Source: Nitrospirota bacterium (lineage in GTDB: Bacteria; Nitrospirota; Nitrospiria; 2-01-FULL-66-17). From it: a stretch of DNA of 51,087 bases. Below the pieces are notes generated by a model. It searched no databases. It was not told the origin of the DNA and saw only the letters and a program-made list of their open reading frames with translations. The position numbers and the translations under genes are program-made. The stretch spans positions 100,633 to 151,719 of the forward strand of contig JBFLXB010000004.1 of the NCBI GenBank assembly GCA_040757335.1, in the 5' to 3' direction. Below, piece after piece: positions 27,693 to 36,474 of this stretch. Numbering within the stretch: the first letter of the stretch is position 1; every line of letters starts with the position of its first letter.

Positions 27693-29141
27693 GTGTCGGA
27701 TCGCTCCAATAGCGCCACCCTCGCGACCCTCCCGCCGCCACGCAGCAAAGCGCCGGGACTCGATTACCAGCGGGCATTACAGCGCGAGGGGCTGTACACC
27801 CGGGTTGACGGCGATGGCTTGCCGTCATGGCGGGTCAGTGCGTCGCCGTTCTGGTTAACGCCGTCCGAAGCGGATTTCCTGCAGCGTCTCGGCCCCACCC
27901 TGGCGTCCTTTTATCGCTCCCTCAACCGGTTGTACTACCAGAGTCTGAAGCACCCAGCCCTCGCGTGGGTGGCCGGATACCTGGACCAGGGAAAGCCCCA
28001 GAGCATCGTGGACTACGGTCGGATGAGACGGGTGCGCGATCAATTACCCAGCATCATCCGGCCGGACCTGTTCATCACGGACTCCGGTTGGGTCGCAGCA
28101 GAACTCGATGCCGTGCCGGGGGGGTTTGGGTTGACCGCGGCTTTCCAACACTTGTACGGGGACGCTCCGTTGGTGGGGGGGGGCGACGGGATTGCGGAGG
28201 GGTTTTCCAGGGTCCTCGGGACCGGCGCGCGTGCGGCGATCGTTGTTTCGGACGAGTCGGCGGATTACCGGCCCGAGATGCAGTACGTCGCAAAAGTCGT
28301 CGCCGGTCGGGTGAGACACGCCGTAGCGGTCGGGCCGTCGGAGATCGTCTTTGACGAGAGGGGGTTGAGCCTGACGCAGCCTGAAGGGCCCATGCGGATC
28401 GATGTCTTGTATCGCTTCTTCGAACTCTTCGATCTGAAGAATATTCCAAAATCGGAACTCATCCTGTACGCCGCAAAGAAGGAAACGGTTCGGGTGACCC
28501 CCCCCGTGAAAGCGTTCCTCGAAGAGAAATCCGCGATGGCCCTGTTTCATCACCCCGCGCTGTCCCGGTGGTGGCGCGATGATCTCGGGATCCACACCGC
28601 GGACCAGCTCCGTGAGCTATTCCCGCGAACCTGGATCCTGGATCCTTCACCGGTGCCGCCCCATGCGCTGGTCGCAGGGTTTGACCTGGGAGGACGGCCG
28701 ATTCGCGACTGGCTCGAGTTGGCCGAGGCCACACAGCGCGCCCGTCGCCTGGTCGTCAAGCCCTCGGGATTCTCCGAAAGGGCCTGGGGCAGCCGCGGCG
28801 TCGTCGTCGGCCACGACCTGCCGGCGCCAGCGTGGCGACGCGCCTTGGAGGCGGCGTTGACCGCGTTTCCCACCACCCCCCACCTGCTCCAAGAGTTTCA
28901 CACGGCGCGTCGAGACCAGGTGGTCTATCTGGAGGCGTCAACCGGGGATACGCGCGCGATGGCCGGTCGCACGCGGCTCTCGCCCTACTATTTCGTGTCG
29001 GGAGACGACGTGATGTTGGGCGGGGTGTTAGCCACTACCTGTTCGTTGGAGAAGAAACTCATCCATGGGATGAGGGATGCAGTGCTGGCGCCGTGCGCCG
29101 TGCGTCTTCCCCAGGCCGCCGCGAGTCCCGCCAGCGGGTAG
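27693..29141 (+). CDS. ATP-grasp-like ligase of unknown substrate
   Basis: A 482-residue soluble protein. Features suggesting a (possibly circularly permuted) ATP-grasp or glutathionylspermidine-synthase-like fold: IDVLYRFFELFDL, the nucleotide-binding-like RRLVVKPSGFSERAWGSRGVVVG (Lys plus glycine-rich loop), LLQEFHTA, and a final acidic/Arg segment ending in SPYYFVSGDDVMLGGVLATT, reminiscent of the Mg-binding end of such ligases. An N-terminal helical region contains a KHPALAWVAGYLDQGK segment. Starts at GTG 27693; no strong ribosome binding site seen. It lies 48 bp upstream of the lysine 2,3-aminomutase gene and is probably co-transcribed, suggesting work on beta-lysine or another amino acid or polyamine. 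Substrate unproven. Confidence 0.6.
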   Translation: MSDRSNSATLATLPPPRSKAPGLDYQRALQREGLYTRVDGDGLPSWRVSASPFWLTPSEADFLQRLGPTLASFYRSLNRLYYQSLKHPALAWVAGYLDQGKPQSIVDYGRMRRVRDQLPSIIRPDLFITDSGWVAAELDAVPGGFGLTAAFQHLYGDAPLVGGGDGIAEGFSRVLGTGARAAIVVSDESADYRPEMQYVAKVVAGRVRHAVAVGPSEIVFDERGLSLTQPEGPMRIDVLYRFFELFDLKNIPKSELILYAAKKETVRVTPPVKAFLEEKSAMALFHHPALSRWWRDDLGIHTADQLRELFPRTWILDPSPVPPHALVAGFDLGGRPIRDWLELAEATQRARRLVVKPSGFSERAWGSRGVVVGHDLPAPAWRRALEAALTAFPTTPHLLQEFHTARRDQVVYLEASTGDTRAMAGRTRLSPYYFVSGDDVMLGGVLATTCSLEKKLIHGMRDAVLAPCAVRLPQAAASPASG

Positions 29142-29189
29142 ACGGCCGTGTCGATCGGTGCGCTGTTCCTTACGAGGAGGAATCCATAC

Positions 29190-30344
29190 GTGACCGACCA
29201 GTGGAAATACGATCTCCGCGAAAGCCTGGAGGCCGTGGAGGATCTCGTCGGGCGGCTCGGACTGACACCTCACGACGCGGAGCAGTTGCGCGCCGTGGTG
29301 GCCCGCTATCCGATGCGGATCACCCCGCATGTCCTGAAGACCATCCGTTACAAGGACGATCCGATCTGGCTGCAGGTGGTGCCCAGTACCGACGAACTCG
29401 ATCTGAATTTGGAGATGAAGGACGACCCGCTGAACGAAGAGGGGGACATGGTCGTCCCTCATCTCGTCCATCGGTATCCCGATCGCGTCCTGCTGTTCGT
29501 CACCAATCAGTGTCCGGTCTACTGCCGCTTCTGTACGCGCAAGCGGTTCGTGGGCTCGCCGGGCGGGACGATCACGCCAGAAGCGATCGAGGTCGTGGCA
29601 CGGTACATTCAGGGACATCCTGAGATCCGCGACATCATCTTCTCCGGAGGTGATCCGCTGCTGCTGGTGGATACCCTGCTGGAACGGCTGCTTTCGACCC
29701 TGCGCGCGATTCCTCACCTGGAAATCATCCGCCTGGGATCGCGCGTGCCGGGTACCTTACCGTCCCGGATCACGTCTGAATTGTGCGCCATGCTGAAGCG
29801 GTACCACCCGCTCTACATGAATCTGCACTTCAATCACCCGGACGAAATTACTCCCGAGGTGGCGGACGCGTGCGGGAAGTTGGCCGACGCGGGCATTCCG
29901 CTGGGCAGCCAGACCGTGCTCCTTAGGGGGGTCAATGACGACCCCGAAACCATGAAGCGATTGGTTCAGCACCTTCTGCGGATTCGGGTGAAGCCCTATT
30001 ACCTGTATCAAGCCGACCTGGTGACCGGCACGAATCAGTTTCGCACCCCGGTGGAGACCGGGCTGGCTATTCTCCGTGCGCTTCATGGCCATACGTCGGG
30101 AATGGCCGTCCCCCGCTACGTTATTGATGCGCCGGGTGGTGGGGGCAAGGTTACGGTGACGCCCCCCGAATTCGTCCTCGACATCAATTCGCGGGAAGTC
30201 ATCCTGAAGAACTACGAAGACCAAGTCTACCGGTATCCCCAGGTCCAGCCGGCGCCCAACAGGTCGGAGGAACTCGACGCCTGTGCGCAGGGTGGCGGGG
30301 CCGAGCATAGGCACCAAGTGATTTCGATCCAGAGAATTCCGTGA
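29190..30344 (+). CDS. kamA: Lysine 2,3-aminomutase (radical SAM, PLP)
   Basis: A 384-residue radical-SAM enzyme converting L-lysine to beta-lysine. The [4Fe-4S] cluster motif is CPVYCRFC (Cys108, Cys112, Cys115); SAM-binding is seen as FSGGDPLLL; the PLP lysine is probably Lys320 in DAPGGGGKV. Both lysine-recognition aspartates known from clostridial KamA are conserved (Asp276 in YQADLV and Asp313 in VIDAPGG), arguing against glutamate 2,3-aminomutase. The frame opens at 29148, but GTG 29190 has an AGGAGG at 29175-29180 with good spacing, so I start there. Beta-lysine can feed a compatible solute (with AblB) or EF-P modification (with EpmA); neither partner is in this window. Confidence 0.88.
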   Translation: MTDQWKYDLRESLEAVEDLVGRLGLTPHDAEQLRAVVARYPMRITPHVLKTIRYKDDPIWLQVVPSTDELDLNLEMKDDPLNEEGDMVVPHLVHRYPDRVLLFVTNQCPVYCRFCTRKRFVGSPGGTITPEAIEVVARYIQGHPEIRDIIFSGGDPLLLVDTLLERLLSTLRAIPHLEIIRLGSRVPGTLPSRITSELCAMLKRYHPLYMNLHFNHPDEITPEVADACGKLADAGIPLGSQTVLLRGVNDDPETMKRLVQHLLRIRVKPYYLYQADLVTGTNQFRTPVETGLAILRALHGHTSGMAVPRYVIDAPGGGGKVTVTPPEFVLDINSREVILKNYEDQVYRYPQVQPAPNRSEELDACAQGGGAEHRHQVISIQRIP

Positions 30345-30408
30345 CCCAGCTCCAACAATTGGAGGACGTGCGAACCATCCAGATTCGGTTTATCGCGAGG
30401 GGGCAACG

Positions 30409-30960
30409 ATGATTAAAAACGATCGCTGGATCAGAAAAATGGCCAAAGAATACGGGATGATTTCTCCCTTTGAGGAAAAACAGGTTCGAGCAGGGACCAT
30501 TTCCTATGGGCTGTCGTCGTATGGGTACGATCTCCGGATATCGGACGATTTTAAGATCTTCACCAACATCAACCACACCACGGTCGACCCCAAGGACTTC
30601 GACGTCAAGTCGTTCGTCGATTTTAAAGGGGACATGTGCATTATTCCTCCCAATTCGTTCGCCCTCGGCCGAAGCATCGAGTATTTTCGGATTCCTCGCA
30701 ACGTCATTACCGTGTGTGTCGGGAAGTCCACCTACGCTCGGTGCGGCATCATCACCAATGTGACCCCCTTCGAACCCGAGTGGGAGGGGTATGTCACGCT
30801 CGAGGTCTCGAACACCACCCCGCTTCCAGCCAAGATCTATGCGTTCGAGGGCATTGCGCAGGTGCTCTTTTTCGAGAGCGACGAGGTGTGCGAGACGTCA
30901 TACGCTGACCGGAAAGGCAAGTATCAGGCGCAACAGGGCATTACCCTACCCCGGCTGTAA
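30409..30960 (+). CDS. dcd: dCTP deaminase
   Basis: A 183-residue trimeric enzyme making dUTP from dCTP for dTMP synthesis. Family blocks are clear: [14 protein letters not shown] near the N-terminus, the [10 protein letters not shown] nucleotide-binding loop, [22 protein letters not shown] with the catalytic Glu, EGIAQVLFF, and [19 protein letters not shown] at the end. A purine-rich GAGGGGGCAACG precedes the ATG. It follows kamA by 64 bp. A small GCCTC-AAAA-GAGGC hairpin just after its stop is a weak terminator candidate. Confidence 0.96.
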   Translation: MIKNDRWIRKMAKEYGMISPFEEKQVRAGTISYGLSSYGYDLRISDDFKIFTNINHTTVDPKDFDVKSFVDFKGDMCIIPPNSFALGRSIEYFRIPRNVITVCVGKSTYARCGIITNVTPFEPEWEGYVTLEVSNTTPLPAKIYAFEGIAQVLFFESDEVCETSYADRKGKYQAQQGITLPRL

Positions 30961-31118
30961 GGCCTCAAAAGAGGCGGTCCTCAAAAGAGAAACAGACGTC
31001 ACTGCCCAAAACCGAGCCGAATGGGGGAATTTGTGGAAACTCTTTTCACAAAATGCGCGACTAAAAATTAGCTATAACATCCGGCCTCGGCTGAAAATTC
31101 CCTAAAAGGTAAAATTGC

Positions 31119-31147
31119 TTGACACTATTTTGAGCATCTGTTATAAG
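31119..31147 (+). promoter_or_regulatory. Strong promoter of cspA with long leader
   Basis: Perfect TTGACA (31119-31124), a 17-bp spacer and TATAAG (31142-31147), preceded by an A/T-rich UP-like stretch (31050-31118). The transcript would carry a leader of about 75 nt before the GTG, as in many cold-shock genes, with GAAAGGAGGG as ribosome binding site near 31210. Confidence 0.8.
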
Positions 31148-31226
31148 CGAAACTGCCGGTGACAGTACGTTGTCCCCGCTTGGGGATGGGTCAGCGTAAG
31201 GTCTGTTCTGAAAGGAGGGTCGCGCA

Positions 31227-31439
31227 GTGGCAAGAGGAAAGGTGAAGTGGTTCAACGCCAGCAAGGGGTACGGGTTCATCTCCCAGGAGGACGGTAGTGA
31301 CGTCTTCGTCCACTTCTCGGCAATTCAGGGGGACGGGTTCAAGACCCTGGATGAGGGGCAGGAGGTGGAGTTCGACGTTGTCAAAGGGGCCAAAGGGCCT
31401 CAGGCTGCCAACGTCGTAAAGACCGCCGTGAAAGCCTAA
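31227..31439 (+). CDS. cspA: Cold-shock protein (CspA family)
   Basis: A 70-residue single-OB-fold RNA chaperone with both RNA-binding motifs intact: KGYGFI (RNP1) and VFVHF (RNP2), and the usual [14 protein letters not shown] start. It binds single-stranded RNA and DNA and limits secondary structure at low temperature. GTG start with a strong AAGGAGG-type site. Monocistronic, between its own promoter and the hairpin at 31468-31498. Length and charge are standard for the family. Confidence 0.96.
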   Translation: MARGKVKWFNASKGYGFISQEDGSDVFVHFSAIQGDGFKTLDEGQEVEFDVVKGAKGPQAANVVKTAVKA

Positions 31440-31467
31440 CCAGTCCGACCCTCCAGAGTGGAATCCC

Positions 31468-31498
31468 AACGCCCTTCGGAAGACCTCCGAAGGGCGTT
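31468..31498. terminator. Bidirectional terminator-like hairpin between cspA and hemW
   Basis: Perfect 13-bp inverted repeat AACGCCCTTCGGA/TCCGAAGGGCGTT with a 5-nt loop, placed between two convergent stop codons. The following T-tract is poor on both strands, but position and stability fit a shared terminator. Confidence 0.7.
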
Positions 31499-31524
31499 CA
31501 CTTTCCAGCGCGAGACAGCCAGTT

Positions 31525-32718
31525 CTAAAACAACGACACGGCGACGGAGTCGGCCAGCGCCAGGCCCTCTGGCGTGAGCCGAATGGTTTGGGAATCGGCC
31601 TTCAGCAGCCCCCAGTCCACCAGTTGCGCGAGCCCCTGGGCTTTGAGGATCCATGGGTCCGCGCCAAAGCGCCTGGTCAGCCGGACACGCGACACTCCGT
31701 CGAGCATCCGCAGGCCAAAGCCGAGCGCTTCATTGATCCGCTGACTGAGCGGCAGGGTTTCCATCCCGGCGATGCTTGCGTGTTGCCGGACCCCCGCGAT
31801 GTAATCCAGGGCGTCGAAGCGATTCCACCACCGTTGTCCGGCCAGGTGGGAGTGTGCGCTGGCGCCGAAACCGAGCCAATCGTCGCAGCGCCAATAGAGC
31901 ACGTTATGTCGGCAGGTCGCGCCAGGTCTGGCGTAGTTCGACACTTCGTATCGAAGCAGTCCCGCGCGTGCGACGGCTTGATACAGAACGGCTTCCTGCT
32001 GATCGATCACCTCGTCGGCGGGCAACATCAAGAGCCCGTTGGTCACGGCCGCGCCGATCTCGGTTCCGCGTTCCGGGGTCAGGGCGTAGGCGGAGAGGTG
32101 GTCTGGACCCAAGTCCAGCACGCGCCTGAGCGTCTCACGCCACCGTTCCACGGTTTGCCCGGGTAACCCGTAGAGCAGATCGAGGTTGACATTGCAGCAG
32201 CCGGCTTGGCGTACCGCGTGGTACGCGGCGATCGCCCGCTCCACGGTGTGTGGCCGACCCAGTTCAGCGAGTTCTTCGGCATTCAGCGACTGGACTCCCA
32301 TGCTAATCCGGTTCACCCCGGCCTCTAAATACCCCCGAATCCGGTCATGGGTGACGGTTTCTGGGTTGGCCTCGAGAGTGATCTCGACGTCCGAGGCCAG
32401 GCAGAACGCCTGTCTACAGTGTGCGAGCAGCCCGCTGAGCGCGGCCGGAGAAAGCAGGGATGGGGTGCCGCCACCGAAGTACACCGACTGAACCGTCCGG
32501 CCTGCGCCCAGATTTGCAGACCGATTCAGCTCGTGATGGAGGGCCTCCACATAGGGTGCGATTAGGCTTCCACCGCCTGCGATCGAACTGAAGGCGCAGT
32601 ACGCGCATTTACTGACGCAAAAGGGGATGTGGAAATACAGGCCAACCCCGGTCTCTGCTGCAAACCCGGTCTTTGCTGGTTGTGGGACGGAGTGGGACAA
32701 GTTTTGCAAGTTTTGCAT
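31525..32718 (-). CDS. hemW: HemW-like radical SAM haem chaperone
   Basis: A 397-residue radical-SAM protein of the HemN/HemW group. The cluster motif is CVSKCAYC (Cys34, Cys38, Cys41) after GLYFHIPF. Further family marks are VYFGGGTPSLL, LEANPETV, NRISMGVQSLN, NLDLLYGLPGQT and RHNVLYWRCDDWLGFGASAHS. It lacks the long N-terminal extension of true coproporphyrinogen dehydrogenase HemN, so haem insertion (HemW) is more likely than haem synthesis. The start upstream of GLYFHIPF is not certain. It is divergent from the PBP gene. Confidence 0.9.
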   Translation of the reverse strand: MQNLQNLSHSVPQPAKTGFAAETGVGLYFHIPFCVSKCAYCAFSSIAGGGSLIAPYVEALHHELNRSANLGAGRTVQSVYFGGGTPSLLSPAALSGLLAHCRQAFCLASDVEITLEANPETVTHDRIRGYLEAGVNRISMGVQSLNAEELAELGRPHTVERAIAAYHAVRQAGCCNVNLDLLYGLPGQTVERWRETLRRVLDLGPDHLSAYALTPERGTEIGAAVTNGLLMLPADEVIDQQEAVLYQAVARAGLLRYEVSNYARPGATCRHNVLYWRCDDWLGFGASAHSHLAGQRWWNRFDALDYIAGVRQHASIAGMETLPLSQRINEALGFGLRMLDGVSRVRLTRRFGADPWILKAQGLAQLVDWGLLKADSQTIRLTPEGLALADSVAVSLF

Positions 32719-32726
32719 GAGAGCGG

Positions 32727-32756
32727 TTCATTCATCGACAAAGGTCGTGGTATGAT
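32727..32756 (+). promoter_or_regulatory. Weak candidate promoter of the PBP1B-type gene
   Basis: TTCATT (32727-32732), an 18-bp spacer and TATGAT (32751-32756). If used, the leader RNA would include the strong hairpin at 32769-32838. Confidence 0.4.
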
Positions 32757-32768
32757 CCCACCCGCGTC

Positions 32769-32838
32769 ACGCAGGTGTCAAGGCAACGCCCCCGGAGCCG
32801 TTGTGGAATCCAGCAGGGGGTGTTTGCCGAGCACCCGC
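32769..32838 (+). promoter_or_regulatory. Strongly structured leader RNA upstream of the PBP gene
   Basis: GGCAACGCCCCC (32782-32793) pairs with GGGGGTGTTTGCC (32816-32828) around a 22-nt loop with one bulge and one G-T pair. Outer segments CGCAGGTG and CACCCGCG extend the stem with small internal loops. There is no T-tract, so it is not a plain terminator. It does not match any riboswitch consensus I could recall. Together with the candidate promoter it fills most of the 188 bp between hemW and the PBP gene. Confidence 0.5.
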
Positions 32839-32906
32839 GGCGAGGAGAGCGTGCAGGGATCTCGGCAATGCCTGAAGCAGGCAGTCAATGGGGAGACGAT
32901 CGCTGG

Positions 32907-35219
32907 ATGAAACGGATGAGGCGTACGCGTCGGTCGCGTCGTCAACGACGGTTCCCTTGGTTCATCGCCATCGTGGTGGCTGGAGGCCTCGGGTATCTCG
33001 CCTCCCTCTACGTCACGGTCACATCGCGCTTCGAAGGTCCGCGCTGGCGGCTTCCCTCCACCGTCTACGCGGAACCCGTGACGATCTACCCCGGCATGGA
33101 TCTGGTGGCGTCCCATCTCCGCGATCGCCTGCTTCGATTGGGATACGGCCCGGTGTCCGCTGCTCCCTCCAGACCCGGCGAGTTTCGATGGACCGATGGG
33201 CGGCTCGAAGTCTATCTCCAAGATTTTGCGTATCCTGACCACCACGTTGAAGGGTTTCCATTCGCCGCCGACCTTCAGGCGCACCGGGTGACTCGCCTGA
33301 TCCGAACGGTTGACGGCGCGGTGATGACCAGCGTGGATCTTGAGCCGGAAGTCATCGCGGGCCTGTTCGACGACAGCTGGGAGGGACGCCGGCTGGTGCG
33401 ATTGACCGACGTCCCTCGCTCGCTGGTCGACGCGATCCTGGCGGTGGAAGACGGGAGGTTCTATCAGCACTGGGGGATCGATGTGCGTGCGGTGGCGCGA
33501 GCGCTGTGGACCGATTTGAAGCAAGGTGAATGGGTGCAGGGCGGAAGTACGATCACCCAGCAACTCGTCAAGAATTTCTACCTCTCGCACGAGCGGACCC
33601 TCTACCGCAAGATCTTGGAGGCGATCATGGCGGTCATGCTGGAGGCCCGCTACGAGAAATCCGAGATCCTCGAGGCCTATTTGAACGAGATCTACCTGGG
33701 TCAACGCGGCGACATGGGGGTCTACGGCGTGGGAGAGGCGTCGGTCTTGTATTTCGGCAAAGAGGTCGAACGGCTGACGTTGTCGGAATCCGCCTTACTG
33801 GCCGGCATGATCCGTTCGCCGCGGGCGAACAACCCGCAATCGAACCCATTGCGCGCCCAGACCGCGCGGGACCGCGTGTTGCGCCGCATGGCGGCGCTCC
33901 AATTGATCGACCCGGACGAAGCCGAGGTGGCCATGATGGAGTCCGTTCCGTCGCGTCCGAAAGCGCGCGCCGCCGTGCGCGCGCCGTACTTCGCGGACCT
34001 GGTGCGGGACGAGCTCGAGCGACACTACTCGCGGGACATCCTCACCTCCGAAGGCTTGCGAATTTTCACCAGCCTCGACGTGGAGGCTCAGCGGGCGGCC
34101 GAGGAAGTCCTGCGCAGCGGGCTCACGTCGCTCGAACGGCGGATGAAAAAGGCGCCGGAGCCCCTGCAGGGCGGGGTGATCGTCATGCAGCCGCAAACCG
34201 GGTACGTTCGCGCCCTCATCGGGGGACGGGACTACGCCGATTCGCAGTTCAACCGGATGACCCAGGCCCGTCGCCAACCAGGCTCGTTGTTCAAGCCCGT
34301 TGCCTATCTGGCGGCGTTGCGAAAGAATGGGCCGGACGGTGCGCCGCAGTACACCCCGGTCAGCGTGTTGCAGGACGAGCCCGTTACCGTGGAGACTCCC
34401 TCGGGACCATGGACGCCCCAGAACTTCGACAAACGCTACCACGGTGCGGTGACGCTCCGAACCGCGCTGGAGTATTCATTCAACGCCGCCGCGGTCCGGG
34501 TGGCTCAGGATATCGGGGTTGAGCGGATCGTGGAGACCGCCCGCCTGCTGGGCCTGTCCACCGCAATTCCCGCGGTGCCGTCGCTGGTGCTGGGGACCTC
34601 CGAAGTCGTCCCGCTTGAGCTGGCCGGCGCCTTTGCGGTGCTCGCGAATTTCGGCACCCGTACCGAGCCGCTTGTCATCAAGTCGGTCGTGGACCGTGAC
34701 GGTCGGGTGCTCACCCGGAAAGACATCGCGGTCGAGCAGGTCATTGCACCCGAAGAAGCCTTTCTCGTCACGTCGCTGCTCCAAGGGGTGATCGAGCGCG
34801 GCACTGGTCGCAGTGTCCGCGCGCTGGGCTTTACCAGACCGGTGGCCGGAAAAACCGGGACGACCAGCGACTTCCGCGATGCGTGGTTCATCGGGTACAC
34901 ACCGGAGACGCTGGCACTCGTGTGGGTGGGCTTTGACCACAATCGTCCCCTCAATCTGACCGGAGCCGAAGCGGCGTTGCCGATCTGGACCGAGGTCATG
35001 CGTCGCGTGACCGCCACGGAGCCGGTGCGGGACTTCATCCCGCCGCCCGGCGTCGTGTTGCGGAAGATCAATCCAGCCACGGGTCTGTTGAGCACGCGGC
35101 AGTGTCCCGACGCCATTACCGAAGCGTTTCTTCAGGGCACGGAACCCACGGCCACGTGCTCTGATCGCGAGCCCGGTGGCCCGGGCCTGCTGCGCTGGCT
35201 GCGACGGGCGTTGGGGTGA
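32907..35219 (+). CDS. mrcB: Bifunctional class A penicillin-binding protein (PBP1B type)
   Basis: A 770-residue peptidoglycan synthase with a basic cytoplasmic tail (MKRMRRTRRSRRQRR), one membrane anchor (about residues 18-38) and a UB2H-like segment (RWRLPSTVYAEP), which marks the PBP1B subtype. The GT51 transglycosylase has AVEDGRFYQHWG (Glu181), QGGSTITQQLVKNF and LNEIYLGQ. The transpeptidase has PGSLFKPV (Ser460, Lys463), SFN and AGKTGTTSDFRDAWF (Lys649). Upstream in-frame ATG 32868 is an alternative start; the frame is open to 32775 but that part is not PBP-like. The next gene overlaps its stop by 4 bp. Confidence 0.93.
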   Translation: MKRMRRTRRSRRQRRFPWFIAIVVAGGLGYLASLYVTVTSRFEGPRWRLPSTVYAEPVTIYPGMDLVASHLRDRLLRLGYGPVSAAPSRPGEFRWTDGRLEVYLQDFAYPDHHVEGFPFAADLQAHRVTRLIRTVDGAVMTSVDLEPEVIAGLFDDSWEGRRLVRLTDVPRSLVDAILAVEDGRFYQHWGIDVRAVARALWTDLKQGEWVQGGSTITQQLVKNFYLSHERTLYRKILEAIMAVMLEARYEKSEILEAYLNEIYLGQRGDMGVYGVGEASVLYFGKEVERLTLSESALLAGMIRSPRANNPQSNPLRAQTARDRVLRRMAALQLIDPDEAEVAMMESVPSRPKARAAVRAPYFADLVRDELERHYSRDILTSEGLRIFTSLDVEAQRAAEEVLRSGLTSLERRMKKAPEPLQGGVIVMQPQTGYVRALIGGRDYADSQFNRMTQARRQPGSLFKPVAYLAALRKNGPDGAPQYTPVSVLQDEPVTVETPSGPWTPQNFDKRYHGAVTLRTALEYSFNAAAVRVAQDIGVERIVETARLLGLSTAIPAVPSLVLGTSEVVPLELAGAFAVLANFGTRTEPLVIKSVVDRDGRVLTRKDIAVEQVIAPEEAFLVTSLLQGVIERGTGRSVRALGFTRPVAGKTGTTSDFRDAWFIGYTPETLALVWVGFDHNRPLNLTGAEAALPIWTEVMRRVTATEPVRDFIPPPGVVLRKINPATGLLSTRQCPDAITEAFLQGTEPTATCSDREPGGPGLLRWLRRALG

Positions 35220-35725
35220 CGGTGCCGCGCACCTGGTCGTGTGCCGTCGCCCTGATGGTTGCCGGCGGTCTCTGGAGCTGCGTGGCGATGCACACCAGCC
35301 AGGAGACCACGCCCCCCCAACCTCAGACCGACGCGCCGCCCCAGGAGGTGGCCGCTTACCATCTTGTGGTAGACGGCCGCCAGCAACTCGCCGGCGGGCA
35401 GACCGAAACCGCGATCGCCACCTTCCAGAAAGCCCTCGCCTTGGCGCCGTCGAGCCCGCACGCCAACTTCGCCCTCGCCGAAGCCAAAATCCAGCAGGGA
35501 CAGTTCCGGGCCGCGCTGGTTTACTGCGATCGCGTGGTCCGTCTGGCGGGGGACGACCCGGCGTGGCGCTGGCGCGTCGCGCTGGTTCGCGCCTACGCGT
35601 TCGAAGGGGTGGGAGATGTGGTCCGGTCCGCGGCGGAGTTCCGGCGCGTGCTCGAGGACGTGCCCGACAATCCGGATGCGCAGGCGGGGCTTGTTCGTCT
35701 GGAGTCGGCCCCGCGCGTGCCGTAG
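35216..35725 (+). CDS. TPR-repeat envelope protein
   Basis: A 169-residue protein with an N-terminal hydrophobic segment ending GLWSCVAM. The cysteine could be a lipobox, but Trp at -2 is atypical, so lipidation is uncertain. About three tetratricopeptide repeats follow (QTETAIATFQKALALAP, GQFRAALVYCDRVVRLAG, DVVRSAAEFRRVLEDVP). GTG 35216 overlaps the PBP stop (GTGA), so it is translationally coupled to the PBP and may be an accessory to it, as TPR lipoproteins such as LpoA are for other PBPs. It converges with the Fis-type regulator 16 bp away. Confidence 0.7.
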   Translation: MTVPRTWSCAVALMVAGGLWSCVAMHTSQETTPPQPQTDAPPQEVAAYHLVVDGRQQLAGGQTETAIATFQKALALAPSSPHANFALAEAKIQQGQFRAALVYCDRVVRLAGDDPAWRWRVALVRAYAFEGVGDVVRSAAEFRRVLEDVPDNPDAQAGLVRLESAPRVP

Positions 35726-35741
35726 CGCGAGGCTGGGGGGG

Positions 35742-36404
35742 TCAACGGGAACGGCGACGCGCGGTCGGGGGCTTGGGCAGGAGTCGGCACTCCTGCATCC
35801 TCTTTCGCAAGGTGTTGCGGTTCATCCCCAATAACTCGGCGGTCCGACGCTGATTCCCGCGGGTTTGGGCCAACGCCAATTCGAGCAACGGGCGCTCGAA
35901 CTCCCGCATCACGACACTGTAAAGGCTGCGCCCTCCGCTCTCGCTGTACGCTTTGACGAACTGCAGCAGTTTGCGCTGCAACACCCCGTGGAGGAAACTG
36001 CCGTCCGGCGCGTCTTCCGCTCGATCGGCCGGAGGAAGGCGCTCGCTCCCGCGACGTCGCAAGGGACCGGCGCGCAAAGCCTGCCCCACCGCCCGAATCT
36101 CCGCCGCGGTCTGATGCAGAAGGGGGGCGGGCGCGAGGATCACGTAGCTCTTGGATTTGGTTTCGATCAGCCGCCGGAGGCGACCGCCATCGTGCTCCCA
36201 CTCGCTCGGCGTCTCCGCGACGATCAGGCTGTAGCCGTCCCCCTCCGGCGGAGGCACCTGAGCCAGGCGTTTTTGGGTCACCGTGATGCCGCCTTCGTCC
36301 TCCGGGAAGGCCAGCCGGAGTTGGGGGCTGGCATTGACCACCAGCATCCGCAGCGGCTTGGAATCGTGCCGGTCGGTGGGTTTTGTTCGGCGTCGAGCGA
36401 GCAT
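35742..36404 (-). CDS. Fis-type helix-turn-helix regulator with degenerate receiver-like N-terminus
   Basis: A 220-residue protein. The C-terminal 45 residues form a Fis-family DNA-binding helix-turn-helix (LLELALAQTRGNQRRTAELL followed by GMNRNTLRKRMQE), as at the end of NtrC-type regulators. There is no AAA+ sigma54 domain. The N-terminal about 120 residues look like a receiver remnant (LRMLVVNASP, YSLIVAE, SYVILAPAP) without a clear phosphoacceptor Asp, joined by a basic linker. It may be a standalone regulator controlled other than by phosphorylation. Targets unknown. Confidence 0.7.
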   Translation of the reverse strand: MLARRRTKPTDRHDSKPLRMLVVNASPQLRLAFPEDEGGITVTQKRLAQVPPPEGDGYSLIVAETPSEWEHDGGRLRRLIETKSKSYVILAPAPLLHQTAAEIRAVGQALRAGPLRRRGSERLPPADRAEDAPDGSFLHGVLQRKLLQFVKAYSESGGRSLYSVVMREFERPLLELALAQTRGNQRRTAELLGMNRNTLRKRMQECRLLPKPPTARRRSR

Positions 36405-36444
36405 AGTGAGGGGAATGCGGGCAGCCAGTTTTTGAAGAAGGCCT

Positions 36445-36474
36445 CTTCTACCACAGGCCCGAGGAGCGTGTCAA
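36445..36474 (-). promoter_or_regulatory. Promoter of the Fis-type regulator
   Basis: On the minus strand, a perfect TTGACA (36474-36469), an 18-bp spacer and TAGAAG (36450-36445), about 40 nt before the ATG. The rest of the 182-bp gap to pdxT shows no gene. Confidence 0.55.

Noticed and set aside
29148-29189. Earlier GTG start for kamA
   Set aside because: The AGGAGG site at 29175-29180 lies inside that extension and is correctly spaced for GTG 29190.
32769-32838. c-di-GMP or c-di-AMP riboswitch in the PBP leader
   Set aside because: I compared it from memory with GEMM-I and ydaO consensus elements; the conserved core blocks are absent. Kept only as an unassigned structure.
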